From BP-133 sp040756995 (GTDB lineage Bacteria > Actinomycetota > Acidimicrobiia > IMCC26256 > BP-133): DNA of 64,000 nt. A program made the position numbers and the translations under genes. The notes below the pieces were generated by a model. The model made no database searches. It saw only the letters and a program-made list of their open reading frames with translations, and was not told the DNA's origin. Shown one piece after another: positions 43,231 through 51,664 of this stretch (its first letter is position 1; every line of letters begins with the position of its first letter). Where the stretch lies: the NCBI GenBank assembly GCA_040756995.1, contig JBFLYK010000022.1, forward strand, positions 1-64,000, given 5' to 3'.

Positions 43231-43536
43231 TCAGCCGGTCGAGTTGTCGGTGGCCTCGACCACGGCCACCTCGCCCGTGGAGTCGACGTCGACCGTCACC
43301 GGGACGCAGTGCTCGCACGGTTCGGTGTGGCGCCAGGACCGCAGGAGCCGCGTCCGGGACGGGTTGAGGGCCACCGCGAAAGCCCCGGATTCCGGGGAAA
43401 TCTCCAGGCCGTAGTACGGCTCCCAGTCGCTCTCGAGCGCCGGCGTGTCGATGCTCGTCTCTTTCGGGACCCGCCGGAACCGCATCCGCTCCGTGTCGAA
43501 GAGCCAGATGCTGTGGCACGAATCGATGCGTTCCAT
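43231..43536 (-). CDS. Conserved small hypothetical protein, first gene of the hut operon
   Basis: 101 residues from the ATG at 43536, chosen because GGGAG lies 7 nt upstream. It begins MERIDSCHSIWLFDTERMRFRR and has a CEHC pair near residue 70. No catalytic motif recognised. Its place between a palindromic operator-like site and hutH suggests co-regulation with histidine degradation. Confidence 0.65.
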   Translation of the reverse strand: MERIDSCHSIWLFDTERMRFRRVPKETSIDTPALESDWEPYYGLEISPESGAFAVALNPSRTRLLRSWRHTEPCEHCVPVTVDVDSTGEVAVVEATDNSTG

Positions 43537-43557
43537 TCCGACACTCCCGTCTCGGGA

Positions 43558-43583
43558 CATCCCGGACCCAGGGTCTCGGGATG
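43558..43583. promoter_or_regulatory. Operator-like palindrome in front of the hut operon
   Basis: CATCCCG and CGGGATG enclose GACCC-GGGTC, giving a 26-bp near-perfect palindrome with one extra base on one side. It starts 12 nt downstream of a TAGCCT -10-like box (43596-43601, minus strand) and so would cover the transcription start of the hut genes. Confidence 0.45.
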
Positions 43584-43637
43584 ACCCCCGGGGAAAGGCT
43601 AGCGGCCCGCCGACAATCGCGCCTCCATGCCCGCCCC

Positions 43638-43654
43638 CCGGCCGCCTCGGCCGG
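43638..43654 (-). terminator. Hairpin 3' of dtd
   Basis: CCGGCCG and CGGCCGG with a 3-nt loop, about 28 bp past the dtd stop codon and before the hut promoter region. Confidence 0.4.
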
Positions 43655-43681
43655 TCTGGTTTGACGCAGCGTGACCATTTG

Positions 43682-44119
43682 TCAGATTTCCACGGTCACG
43701 GTGACGGGCCCGTCGTTGACGAGCTCCACGTGCATGTGGGCGGCGAACCGTCCGGTGGCCACCCGGGCCCCGAGGGCCTCGAGGGCGGCGGTGAACTTCT
43801 CGATGAGCGGCTCGGCCTGCTCCGGTCGGGCCGCCGCCGCCCACGACGGCCGCCGCCCCTTCCGGGTGTCGCCGTAGAGCGTGAACTGGCTGACGACCAG
43901 CACCTCCCCGCCGGCCTCGGCCACCGGCACGTTCATGAACCCCGCCTCGTCGTCGAAGACCCGCAGCCGCCACACCCGTTCGGCCAGCTTCTCCGCCACC
44001 GCCTCGTCATCGGAGTGGGTCACCCCGACAAAGACGCACAGTCCCCGCCCGATCTCCCCGACGACCTCCCCCGCCACCGTGACCGCCGCCCGGTTCACCC
44101 GCTGAATGAGCGCCCGCAT
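43682..44119 (-). CDS. dtd: D-aminoacyl-tRNA deacylase
   Basis: 145 residues, full length. The two active-site motifs are intact: SQFTLYGD (77-84) and NDGPVT (135-140). It frees D-amino acids from mischarged tRNA in the cytoplasm. It stands alone between the hut operon and a divergent membrane-protein gene. Confidence 0.96.
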   Translation of the reverse strand: MRALIQRVNRAAVTVAGEVVGEIGRGLCVFVGVTHSDDEAVAEKLAERVWRLRVFDDEAGFMNVPVAEAGGEVLVVSQFTLYGDTRKGRRPSWAAAARPEQAEPLIEKFTAALEALGARVATGRFAAHMHVELVNDGPVTVTVEI

Positions 44120-44181
44120 TCCCGACAGTCTGCCCGGTCTTTGACGCTGTTCGGCCGGGCGTGGTACGACCCGGTTCGTCC

Positions 44182-45027
44182 ATGGCCGATGTGCAGAGCC
44201 CGTTGCGGACGACGTTGCCGTTGCTTCACCGTCGGCTGACCGCCGGGGTTGTCATCTGGCTGGTGGGCTTTGCCGGGCTGGCCTGGGTTCTCACCGTCCG
44301 CCAGCCCACGACGATGGACCACCGGCTCATGGGTCTGGCCGAGGTCGGGACCGGAGTCCATGGCGCGCCGGCGGCCCTGACGTTCCTCGGGATGTGGACC
44401 GGGATGATGGTGGCGATGATGTTCCCCACCGTGATCCCGATGGTCCTGGCCCACCGGATGGTGGTGCAGCGCCGGGGCGAGGGGTCGGCTCCGACCGTCG
44501 CCTTCGTGGCCGGCTACCTGCTGGTCTGGGCGGTGGCGGGCGTCGTCCCGCTCGCCGCGGTGGTGGGCTTCTCGCACATCAGCGCCACGACGGCCGACGG
44601 GCGGTGGCTCGCCACGCTGGCCGGTGTGATCGTCGGCGTCGCCGGGGCCTACCAGTTCACGCGGTGGAAGGCGGTGTGCCTCCGGGCCTGCCGGTCGCCC
44701 CTGGGATTCGTCCTGACCCACGACTTCGGAACCGGGAGCCTCGGAGCCCTCCGGGCCGGGGTGGGGCACGGCGCCTTCTGTCTCGGCTGCTGTTGGGCCC
44801 TCATGACGGTGCTCGTCGTCATGGGCCTCATGAACCTGATCTGGATGGCGGCGCTGGCGCTGGTCTTTCTGGCCGAGAAGACGTGGCGCTACGGCGATTC
44901 GCTCACGAGAGTGATGGGCACGGCGCTGATCGCCCTCGGGCTGCTGCTCATCGCCTTCCCGGATCTGCTTCCGACCGTCTCCGGGGCCGACCCGATGGCC
45001 CCGATGGACGGCATGCCCGGTATGTAG
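44182..45027 (+). CDS. DUF2182 predicted metal-binding integral membrane protein
   Basis: 281 residues from the ATG at 44182; a GTG at 44161 is also in frame. About seven hydrophobic segments, with the family's Met-rich helix (MWTGMMVAMMFPTVIPMVL) and a FCLGCCWALM Cys-rich helix. The C-terminus is Met-rich (MAPMDGMPGM). Such Met/Cys content suggests metal handling, possibly copper. It is convergent with a DUF1326 gene, a known frequent neighbour of DUF2182. Confidence 0.88.
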   Translation: MADVQSPLRTTLPLLHRRLTAGVVIWLVGFAGLAWVLTVRQPTTMDHRLMGLAEVGTGVHGAPAALTFLGMWTGMMVAMMFPTVIPMVLAHRMVVQRRGEGSAPTVAFVAGYLLVWAVAGVVPLAAVVGFSHISATTADGRWLATLAGVIVGVAGAYQFTRWKAVCLRACRSPLGFVLTHDFGTGSLGALRAGVGHGAFCLGCCWALMTVLVVMGLMNLIWMAALALVFLAEKTWRYGDSLTRVMGTALIALGLLLIAFPDLLPTVSGADPMAPMDGMPGM

Positions 45028-45036
45028 CCCCGTCGG

Positions 45037-45642
45037 TCAGGCACCGCTCCAGGCGAACGGCGCCGACGCCCCGGACTTCCCCTCGTGGTCGAGTTCGAAC
45101 CCGAACAGGTTGATCCGGGACCGGACCGCCTGGGCCACGGTCAGCGTCGTGTTGAACGGGATGTTGACGTTGGCGATCTTGGTCGGTTCCGGCTGGCCCT
45201 CGGGGTGGATGTCCTCCACCTCGACGTCGGTCCCGTCGCCGATCCGGAGATGGTGGCGCCGCCCCTCTTCCGAGATCTCGATCGGCAGTCGTTCCACCCC
45301 CATGTGGTTGCCGATGAGACCGACGATCGGTTCGAGCGGGCCGCCGACGGTGCCGGAGAAGATGCCGCCGAGTTTCTTGGCCTGTTCGTCGTTGGCCCGC
45401 TGGTCGACGATCACCCCGTAGTTCCAGCCGCCTTCGATCATCATCGCCGGGCCGTCGAGGAAGATGGCGGCGTTCAGATCGGCGAGGTCGATGCCGTCCG
45501 CCTGCCCTTCGGCGATGTGGAAGGCGACCAGCGCCCGGCAGCGGTCCCCGTCGGCCGGCACGGCCAGTGACGAGGCGTTGCAGGGGCACAGCACGTTGCA
45601 GGAGCAGTTCTCGAAATAGGTGCCGCTGATGTCCCAGGCCAT
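45037..45642 (-). CDS. DUF1326-family protein
   Basis: 201 residues. The N-terminal Cys cluster ENCSCNVLCPC identifies the family; the rest is a beta-rich domain (LGGIFSGTVGGPLEPI is conserved). Function unknown; genomic pairing with DUF2182 (here 9 bp away, convergent) suggests a shared metal-related role. Confidence 0.88.
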   Translation of the reverse strand: MAWDISGTYFENCSCNVLCPCNASSLAVPADGDRCRALVAFHIAEGQADGIDLADLNAAIFLDGPAMMIEGGWNYGVIVDQRANDEQAKKLGGIFSGTVGGPLEPIVGLIGNHMGVERLPIEISEEGRRHHLRIGDGTDVEVEDIHPEGQPEPTKIANVNIPFNTTLTVAQAVRSRINLFGFELDHEGKSGASAPFAWSGA

Positions 45643-45691
45643 GGCACACCTCGCTCGGTCGAGAAATCCGGACGAAGGCTAGCCCAGCCCC

Positions 45692-47245
45692 TCACTCCCA
45701 CTCGATGGTGCCGGGAGGTTTCGACGTGATGTCGTAGGCCACCCGGTTGACGCCGGGGACCTCGTTGATCAGGCGGGACGAGATCCGCTCCAGCAGGTCG
45801 TAGGGCAGCCGGGCCCAGTCGGCGGTCATCGCGTCGTCGGACGTGACGGCCCGGATGACGATCGGATAGGCGTAGGTGCGCTCGTCGCCCATGACCCCGA
45901 CCGACCGCACGGCGGGCAGGACGGCGAAGCTCTGCCACAGGTCACGGTACAGACCGGCCCGCTTGACCTCTTCGACGACCACGGCGTCGGCCCGCTGCAG
46001 CACGTCGACCCGTTCGGCCGTCACCTCGCCGACGATGCGCACCGCCAGACCCGGCCCCGGGAACGGCTGGCGCCACACGATGTCCTCCGGGAGGCCGAGC
46101 TCCTCGCCCACCGCCCGCACCTCGTCCTTGAACAGAAGGCGCAGCGGCTCGACGAGCTCGAAGTCCATGTCCTCCGGGAGGCCGCCGACGTTGTGGTGGG
46201 ACTTGATCTTGGCCGCGTCCCGGGTGCCCGACTCGATGACGTCGGGATACAGCGTGCCCTGGACCAGGAACCGGGCACCCTTTCCGAGCTCCTTGGCCGC
46301 CTCCTCGAACACCCGGATGAACGTCTCGCCGATGGCCTTGCGCTTCTGCTCCGGGTCGGTCACCCCGGCCAGCACGGCCAGGAACCGGTCGGCCGCCTTC
46401 ACGTGCACCAGGTCGACGTGGAACTGGCGGAGGAACGTCTCCTCCACCTGCTCGGCCTCGCCGGCCCGCAGCAGCCCGGTGTCGACGAAGACACAGGTCA
46501 GCTGGTCGCCCACCGCCTTGTGGACCAGCGCCGCCGCCACCGCCGAGTCGACCCCGCCGGACAGGCCGCAGATGACGGCGCCGTCGCCCACCTGGGCCTG
46601 GATGGCCTCCACCGCCTGCTCGATGATCGACACCCGCGTCCAGGTGGGCCGGGCGCCGCACACGTCGTAGAGGAACGCCTTGAGGATCTCCATGCCCCGG
46701 GCGGTGTGGATCACCTCGGGATGGAACTGCACGCCGTAGATGGCCCGCTCCGCGTCCTCCAGGGCGGCCACCGGCGCAGCCGACGACGCCGTCGTCCGGA
46801 ACCCCGGCGGCGCCAGCACGATCGAGTCGCCGTGGCTCATCCACACTTCCTGCTCCACCGGCAGGTTGGCGAACAACAGCGACGAATCGACGACGTTGAG
46901 GGGCGTGCGACCGTACTCGCCCGTCCCCGTCCGGCGGACTTCGCCGCCGAGCTGCTGGGCGATGAGCTGGCAGCCGTAGCAGATACCGAGGAGCGGCACG
47001 CCGGACTCGTAGATCGAGGCGTCGATCGACGGCGCCCCTTCCACATGCACCGATGCCGGGCCGCCGGAGAAGATGATCCCCTTGGGCTTACGGGCCAGCA
47101 TCTCGGCGACGGGCATGTCGCGGGGCACGATCTCGGAGTAGACGTTGGCCTCCCGCACCCGGCGGGCGATCAGCTGGGCGTACTGCGCGCCGAAGTCGAC
47201 GACGAGGATGGTGTCGACGTCTTCGGGCTTGAGGCCGACAGGCAC
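45692..47245 (-). CDS. guaA: GMP synthase (glutamine-hydrolysing)
   Basis: 517 residues. Glutamine amidotransferase domain (about 10-200) with nucleophile Cys in GICYGCQ and His/Glu in VQFHPEV. ATP-pyrophosphatase loop GLSGGVDSAV, and a dimerisation domain ending KPPGTIEWE. It aminates XMP to GMP. The GTG start follows the guaB3 stop with no gap. Confidence 0.97.
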   Translation of the reverse strand: MPVGLKPEDVDTILVVDFGAQYAQLIARRVREANVYSEIVPRDMPVAEMLARKPKGIIFSGGPASVHVEGAPSIDASIYESGVPLLGICYGCQLIAQQLGGEVRRTGTGEYGRTPLNVVDSSLLFANLPVEQEVWMSHGDSIVLAPPGFRTTASSAAPVAALEDAERAIYGVQFHPEVIHTARGMEILKAFLYDVCGARPTWTRVSIIEQAVEAIQAQVGDGAVICGLSGGVDSAVAAALVHKAVGDQLTCVFVDTGLLRAGEAEQVEETFLRQFHVDLVHVKAADRFLAVLAGVTDPEQKRKAIGETFIRVFEEAAKELGKGARFLVQGTLYPDVIESGTRDAAKIKSHHNVGGLPEDMDFELVEPLRLLFKDEVRAVGEELGLPEDIVWRQPFPGPGLAVRIVGEVTAERVDVLQRADAVVVEEVKRAGLYRDLWQSFAVLPAVRSVGVMGDERTYAYPIVIRAVTSDDAMTADWARLPYDLLERISSRLINEVPGVNRVAYDITSKPPGTIEWE

Positions 47246-48406
47246 CTACTTGCCCATCCCGATGCCCTGGCTGCGCTGGAGGGACTTGCCCTCCGTCTTC
47301 AGCGCCGGGGCCACCATCACCTCCGCCTTCTGGAACTCCTTCACGGTCTCGTAGCCGCAGGTGGCCATCGAGGTGCGCAGGGCGCCGAAGAGGTTGAGGG
47401 TGCCGTCGTTCTCGTGGGCCGGCCCGACGAGAATCTCGGCCAGCGAACCCTTCTGACCGACGTGGACCCGGGCGCCCCGGGGCAGCGTCGGATGGAAGGT
47501 GGCCATCCCCCAGTGGTAGCCCTTGCCGGGCGACTCGTAGGCCGAGGCCAGCGGCGAGCCGATCATCACCGCGTCGGCGCCGCAGGCGATCGCCTTGGCG
47601 ATGTCGCCCCCCGTCCGCATGCCGCCGTCGGCGATCACGTGGACGTACACGCCGGTCTCGTCGAGGTGGCGCATGCGGGCGCCGGCGGCGTCGGCGATGG
47701 CCGTGGCCTGGGGTACGCCGATGCCGAGCACGCCCCGGCTGGTGCAGGCCTGGCCGGGACCGACGCCGACGAGGACGCCGACCGCGCCCGTCCGCATGAG
47801 GTGCAGGGCGGTGGAGTAGGAGGCGCAGCCGCCGACGATGACCGGCAGCTCGAACTCCCGGATGAACTTCTTCAGGTTGAGGGGCTCGGCGTTCTTGCTC
47901 ACGTGCTCGGCGGAGACGACCGTGCCCTGGATGACCAGGATGTCGAGCTCGGCGTCGAGCACCGCCTTGGCGTAGCGCACCGTCTTCTGCGGCGTGAGCG
48001 ACGCTGCCGTGGTCACACCGGAGGCCTTGATCTCCTCGATGCGGGCGCCGATCAGCTCCTCCTTGATCGGCTCGGCGTAGATCTGCTGCATCCGCAGCGT
48101 CGCCTTCTCCGGTGGGAGCTTGGCGATCTCCTCCAGGAGCGGCTCGGGGTTCTCGTAGCGGGTCCACAACCCCTCGAGGTTGAGGACGGCGAGACCGCCG
48201 ATGCGGCCGATCTCGATGGCGGTCGCCGGGGACACCGCCCCGTCCATCGCCGCCGCCATGAGCGGCAGCTCGAACCGGAAGGCATCGAGCTCCCAGGAGA
48301 TGTCAACGTCCTCCGGGTCGCGCGTCCGCCGGCTGGGGACGATGGCGATGTCGTCGAAGCCGTAGGCCCGTCGCCCCGATTTGCCGATGCCGATCTCAAC
48401 TTCCAT
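47246..48406 (-). CDS. guaB3: GuaB3-type IMP dehydrogenase-family protein
   Basis: 386 residues, lacking the CBS domains of GuaB. The IMPDH barrel is present with the catalytic loop GPGQACTSRG (Cys in place) and IADGGMRTGGDI. This is the actinobacterial GuaB3 group. The reaction of GuaB3 is less certain than that of GuaB. SD AAAGGGAG precedes the ATG at 48406. In an operon with guaA. Confidence 0.92.
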   Translation of the reverse strand: MEVEIGIGKSGRRAYGFDDIAIVPSRRTRDPEDVDISWELDAFRFELPLMAAAMDGAVSPATAIEIGRIGGLAVLNLEGLWTRYENPEPLLEEIAKLPPEKATLRMQQIYAEPIKEELIGARIEEIKASGVTTAASLTPQKTVRYAKAVLDAELDILVIQGTVVSAEHVSKNAEPLNLKKFIREFELPVIVGGCASYSTALHLMRTGAVGVLVGVGPGQACTSRGVLGIGVPQATAIADAAGARMRHLDETGVYVHVIADGGMRTGGDIAKAIACGADAVMIGSPLASAYESPGKGYHWGMATFHPTLPRGARVHVGQKGSLAEILVGPAHENDGTLNLFGALRTSMATCGYETVKEFQKAEVMVAPALKTEGKSLQRSQGIGMGK

Positions 48407-48488
48407 GTGGCCCCACTCCCTTTATCCCAACGCCCGATGACCCAAGATAGCCGCCAGGTGGGACAGGACCCGGCTCTTCGCCGAACGG

Positions 48489-49151
48489 TTAGACACGCAT
48501 GAGGAGCGTGAGGAAACCGGACAGGATCCGGGCCGTCAGACCCCACACCGTCTCGTCCTCCAGCTCGAAGATGTGGACGTCGCGGGTGAGCACGCCGGTG
48601 CCCCAGTGCTCCTCCCGGTGCACCCCGTCGGCCATCAGCTCCGACAGCGCCACGTCGAAGACCCGCTCGACCTCCCGGGGGTCGGGTTTCAGTTCCGGCG
48701 GCGCATCGAGCACTCCCACGTAGGGCGCCACGAGGAACCGGCTCGTGACCGTGGAGATCGTGTCGAGCTCCGCCACGATCTCCACCGCCTCCCGGGGCAG
48801 ACCGATCTCCTCCTCGCACTCCCGCAGGGCGGCGTCCCGCAGCGTCGGGTCGACCTCGGGATGGAACTTCCCCCCCGGAAAGGCGACGTCACCCCGGTGG
48901 GACGGCATCGTGTCGGGCCGGCGGGTCAGGATGACCCGCGTCTCGCCGCCCGCTTCGAACAGCGGCATGAGCACCGCTGCGGCCTGGACGTCGGGCACCC
49001 GGGGCGGGCGCTTCGGTTCCGGAAAGGCCTGGATGCGGCGCCGCACCTCGTCGAGCGGCAGCCGGCGGGCCTCGGGCGCCAGGCCCGCCCACGGCGCCGG
49101 GCCGCCGAACCGGATCGTCGGCGGACGGGGGATCCGCTGCGCGCCCGGCAT
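48489..49151 (-). CDS. Nudix hydrolase, CoA-pyrophosphatase type
   Basis: 220 residues. VILTRRPDTMPSHRGDVAFPGG is the UPF0035 signature of CoA diphosphatases, followed by the Nudix helix RECEEEIGL. The first Glu of the generic Nudix box is not conserved, as usual for this subgroup. Likely hydrolyses CoA or acyl-CoA to phosphopantetheine products. A small gene ends 19 bp upstream. Confidence 0.9.
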   Translation of the reverse strand: MPGAQRIPRPPTIRFGGPAPWAGLAPEARRLPLDEVRRRIQAFPEPKRPPRVPDVQAAAVLMPLFEAGGETRVILTRRPDTMPSHRGDVAFPGGKFHPEVDPTLRDAALRECEEEIGLPREAVEIVAELDTISTVTSRFLVAPYVGVLDAPPELKPDPREVERVFDVALSELMADGVHREEHWGTGVLTRDVHIFELEDETVWGLTARILSGFLTLLMRV

Positions 49152-49170
49152 CAGCCGTCGCCCCTCGGCA

Positions 49171-49329
49171 CTACTCGGCCGATTGGAGCTGCGACGTCAG
49201 CTCCTCCAGCAACTCCTTCATTCCGCCCGTCTTCAGATTGGCCATGACCTGCCCGGGCGGGGTCTCGCCCCGCTCCCATTCCATCCAGGTGGCGAGCAGC
49301 TTGGCCGGGTCGATCGGGGGCTTTTCCAC
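49171..49329 (-). CDS. Small conserved-looking protein (52 aa), leaderless GTG start
   Basis: 52 residues from the GTG at 49329, with TAGGCT ending 7 nt before it. The sequence (PPIDPAKLLATWMEWERGE, then VMANLKTGGMKELLEEL) is helical and soluble. No domain recognised. Likely co-transcribed with the Nudix gene 19 bp downstream. Confidence 0.65.
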   Translation of the reverse strand: MEKPPIDPAKLLATWMEWERGETPPGQVMANLKTGGMKELLEELTSQLQSAE

Positions 49330-49385
49330 GTGCGCCAGCCTAGTGGCAGAGGGCCGCCGCCCCCGCGGTCGGCCCCCCAAAACGA

Positions 49386-49431
49386 AACTGGCGTTCCTTT
49401 ACCGCAATACAGCGGAAAAGGAACGCCAGTT
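49386..49431. repeat. Palindromic element copy 4, 3' of groL
   Basis: The same 46-bp element, with intact 15-nt arms and the asymmetric centre in the opposite orientation to the other copies. It begins 26 bp past the groL stop codon and could serve as a 3' hairpin of the groES-groEL mRNA. Confidence 0.92.
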
Positions 49432-49457
49432 TGAAGGAGCGGGGAAGGGCGGACGGG

Positions 49458-51131
49458 CTAGAAGCCGCCCATCCCTCCCATGCCTCCCATGCCACCCATG
49501 CCGCCCATTCCACCCATGCCGCCGCCGGGCATGGCCGGGGCGGCCGGCTTCTTCTCCGGCTTCTCGGCCACCAGGGCCTCGGTGGTCAGCAGGAGGGCCG
49601 CCACGGAGGCGGCGTTCTCCAGGGCGGCCCGGGTCACCATCGCCGGGTCGATCACGCCGATCTTCATGAGGTCGACCAGCTCCCCGGTGGTGGCGTCGAG
49701 CCCGATGGTTCCCACGTCTGCCGCCTCGACCTCCCCGATGATCACCCCGCCGTTCAGGCCGGCGTTCTGGGCGATCCACCGCAGCGGCTCCGCCAGGGCG
49801 TAGGCCACGATGCGACAGCCGGTGGCCACGTCGCCGGGAAGCAGGCCCGCCGCCTCCCGGACGGCCTCCCGGGCCCGCAGCAGAGCAGTGCCGCCACCGG
49901 GAACGATGCCCTCTTCGATGGCCGCCCGGGTGGCGGACAGAGCGTCCTCGATGCGGTGCTTCTTCTCCTTCAGCTCCACTTCGGTGGCCGCTCCGACCCG
50001 GATCACCGCCACGCCACCGGCCAGTTTGGCCAGCCGCTCCTGGAGCTTCTCCTTGTCCCAGTCGGAGTCGGTCTCCTCCATCTCCCGCTTGAGCTGGGCG
50101 ATCCGGCCGCTGACCTTCTCCGGGTCGCCGGCGCCCTCGATGATCGTCGTCTCGTCCTTGGTCACGGTGATCTTGCGGGCCCGGCCCAGCATGTCGAGCG
50201 TAACGTTCTCGAGCTTGATGCCGAGATCGAGGGAGACGACCTGGCCGCCGGTCAGGACGGCGATGTCCTCCATCATGGCCTTGCGGCGATCGCCGAAGCC
50301 GGGAGCCTTGACGGCGCAGGACGAGAACGTCCCCCGCACCCGGTTCACCACCAGGGTGGCCAGCGCCTCGCCCTCGACGTCCTCGGCGATGAGAAGCAGC
50401 GGCCGGCCGGCCTGCATGACCTTCTCCAGCAACGGCAGGATGTCGCGCACCGAGGCGATCTTCTGGTTCACGATGAGGATGAAGGCGTCGTCGAGGACGG
50501 CCTCCATCCGCTCCTGGTCGGTGATGAAGTGGGGCGAGATGTAGCCCTTGTCGAACTGGAGACCCTCGGTGTACTCGAGCTCCAGCCCGAAGGTGTTGCC
50601 CTCTTCGACCGACACGACGCCGTCGCGGCCCACCTTGTCGAAGGCGTCGGCGATCAGCTCGCCGATCTCGGGATCGCCGGCGGAGATGGCCCCGACCTGG
50701 GCGATCTCCTCCTTGGTCTCGACGTCCTTGCGGATCCGGGCGATGAAGGCCGCGGCGACCTTCACGCCCTGCTCGATGCCCTTCTTCAGGTCCATGGGGT
50801 TGGCCCCGGCGGCGACGTTGCGCAGCCCCTCACGAATGAGGGCCTGGGCCAGCACGGTGGCGGTGGTCGTCCCGTCCCCGGCGATGTCGTTGGTCTTGGT
50901 GGCGACCTCCTTGGCGAGCTGGGCCCCCATGTTCTCGTAGGGGTTCTCCAGATCGACCTCCTTGGCGATCGTCACACCGTCGTTGGTGATCGTCGGCGCG
51001 CCGAACTTCTTCTCGATCACCACGTTGCGACCCCGGGGGCCGAGCGTCACCCGCACCGCCCTGGCCAGCTTGTTGACACCGGCCTCGAGGCCTTCCCGGG
51101 CCTCGCTGTGGTAACTCAGCTTCTTTGCCAT
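49458..51131 (-). CDS. groL: Chaperonin GroEL
   Basis: 557 residues. The ATP-binding N-terminus (RVTLGPRGRNVVIEKKFG, GDGTTTATVLAQ) and a C-terminal GGM-repeat tail with seven GGM units are intact. It forms the 14-mer folding chamber with GroES. It follows groS in a CIRCE-controlled operon (93 bp between genes). Confidence 0.98.
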   Translation of the reverse strand: MAKKLSYHSEAREGLEAGVNKLARAVRVTLGPRGRNVVIEKKFGAPTITNDGVTIAKEVDLENPYENMGAQLAKEVATKTNDIAGDGTTTATVLAQALIREGLRNVAAGANPMDLKKGIEQGVKVAAAFIARIRKDVETKEEIAQVGAISAGDPEIGELIADAFDKVGRDGVVSVEEGNTFGLELEYTEGLQFDKGYISPHFITDQERMEAVLDDAFILIVNQKIASVRDILPLLEKVMQAGRPLLLIAEDVEGEALATLVVNRVRGTFSSCAVKAPGFGDRRKAMMEDIAVLTGGQVVSLDLGIKLENVTLDMLGRARKITVTKDETTIIEGAGDPEKVSGRIAQLKREMEETDSDWDKEKLQERLAKLAGGVAVIRVGAATEVELKEKKHRIEDALSATRAAIEEGIVPGGGTALLRAREAVREAAGLLPGDVATGCRIVAYALAEPLRWIAQNAGLNGGVIIGEVEAADVGTIGLDATTGELVDLMKIGVIDPAMVTRAALENAASVAALLLTTEALVAEKPEKKPAAPAMPGGGMGGMGGMGGMGGMGGMGGF

Positions 51132-51224
51132 CTCTCCGTCCTCGTCTGACGTGACCTCATGCGCGGCGGCGGCGCCCCCCGGGGGCGCCGCCTACGGGCG
51201 TTCGCCCGGGTTCCGTTCCGGTGG

Positions 51225-51533
51225 CTACTTCTTCTTGCCCGCCGGAGCGACCTTGGCCAGCACGTCGCGGCTCGTGAGGATCAGCACGTCCTCGCCGTCG
51301 ACGGAGATCTCCGTGCCGCCGTACTTGGAGTAGACGACCGTGTCGCCGACATCGATCCCGAGGGGGATGATCTCGCCCGACTGCTCCGAGCGCCGGCCCG
51401 GGCCGACAGCCAGGACGGTGCCCTGCTGGGGCTTCTCCTTGGCGGTGTCGGGGATGACCAGGCCGCTCGCGGTCTTCTCCTCCGCCTCGCTCGGACGGAC
51501 GACGATCCGGTCATCCAGCGGCTGCAGGTTCAT
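51225..51533 (-). CDS. groS: Co-chaperonin GroES
   Basis: 102 residues from the ATG at 51533, with AGGAGGG upstream. PLDDRIVVRPSEAEEKTASGLVIPD, including the mobile loop, and EKPQQGTVLAVGPG are diagnostic. It caps GroEL. Its promoter region carries a CIRCE operator at 51578-51604. Confidence 0.98.
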   Translation of the reverse strand: MNLQPLDDRIVVRPSEAEEKTASGLVIPDTAKEKPQQGTVLAVGPGRRSEQSGEIIPLGIDVGDTVVYSKYGGTEISVDGEDVLILTSRDVLAKVAPAGKKK

Positions 51534-51577
51534 GCGACAGAGCCCTCCTGAAAGAGTTTCCGTGTGGTGCGAATCGC

Positions 51578-51604
51578 TTAGCACTCTAGCCTTGAGAGTG
51601 CTAA
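51578..51604. promoter_or_regulatory. CIRCE operator (HrcA binding site)
   Basis: A perfect TTAGCACTC - 9 nt - GAGTGCTAA inverted repeat, 44 bp upstream of groS. This is the consensus CIRCE element, so the groES-groEL operon is expected to be repressed by HrcA and induced by heat. HrcA is not encoded in this window. Confidence 0.97.
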
Positions 51605-51664
51605 CGAAGCGCACCGTAGCAAGCCGCTGTCAGGGCTGCAAGCTACGGAAATTCTCAGCGACAA

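Noticed and set aside
46193..48502. Long plus-strand frame over guaA and guaB3
   Set aside because: His/Asp/Gly/Arg-rich shadow of two recognised minus-strand enzymes; no domain.
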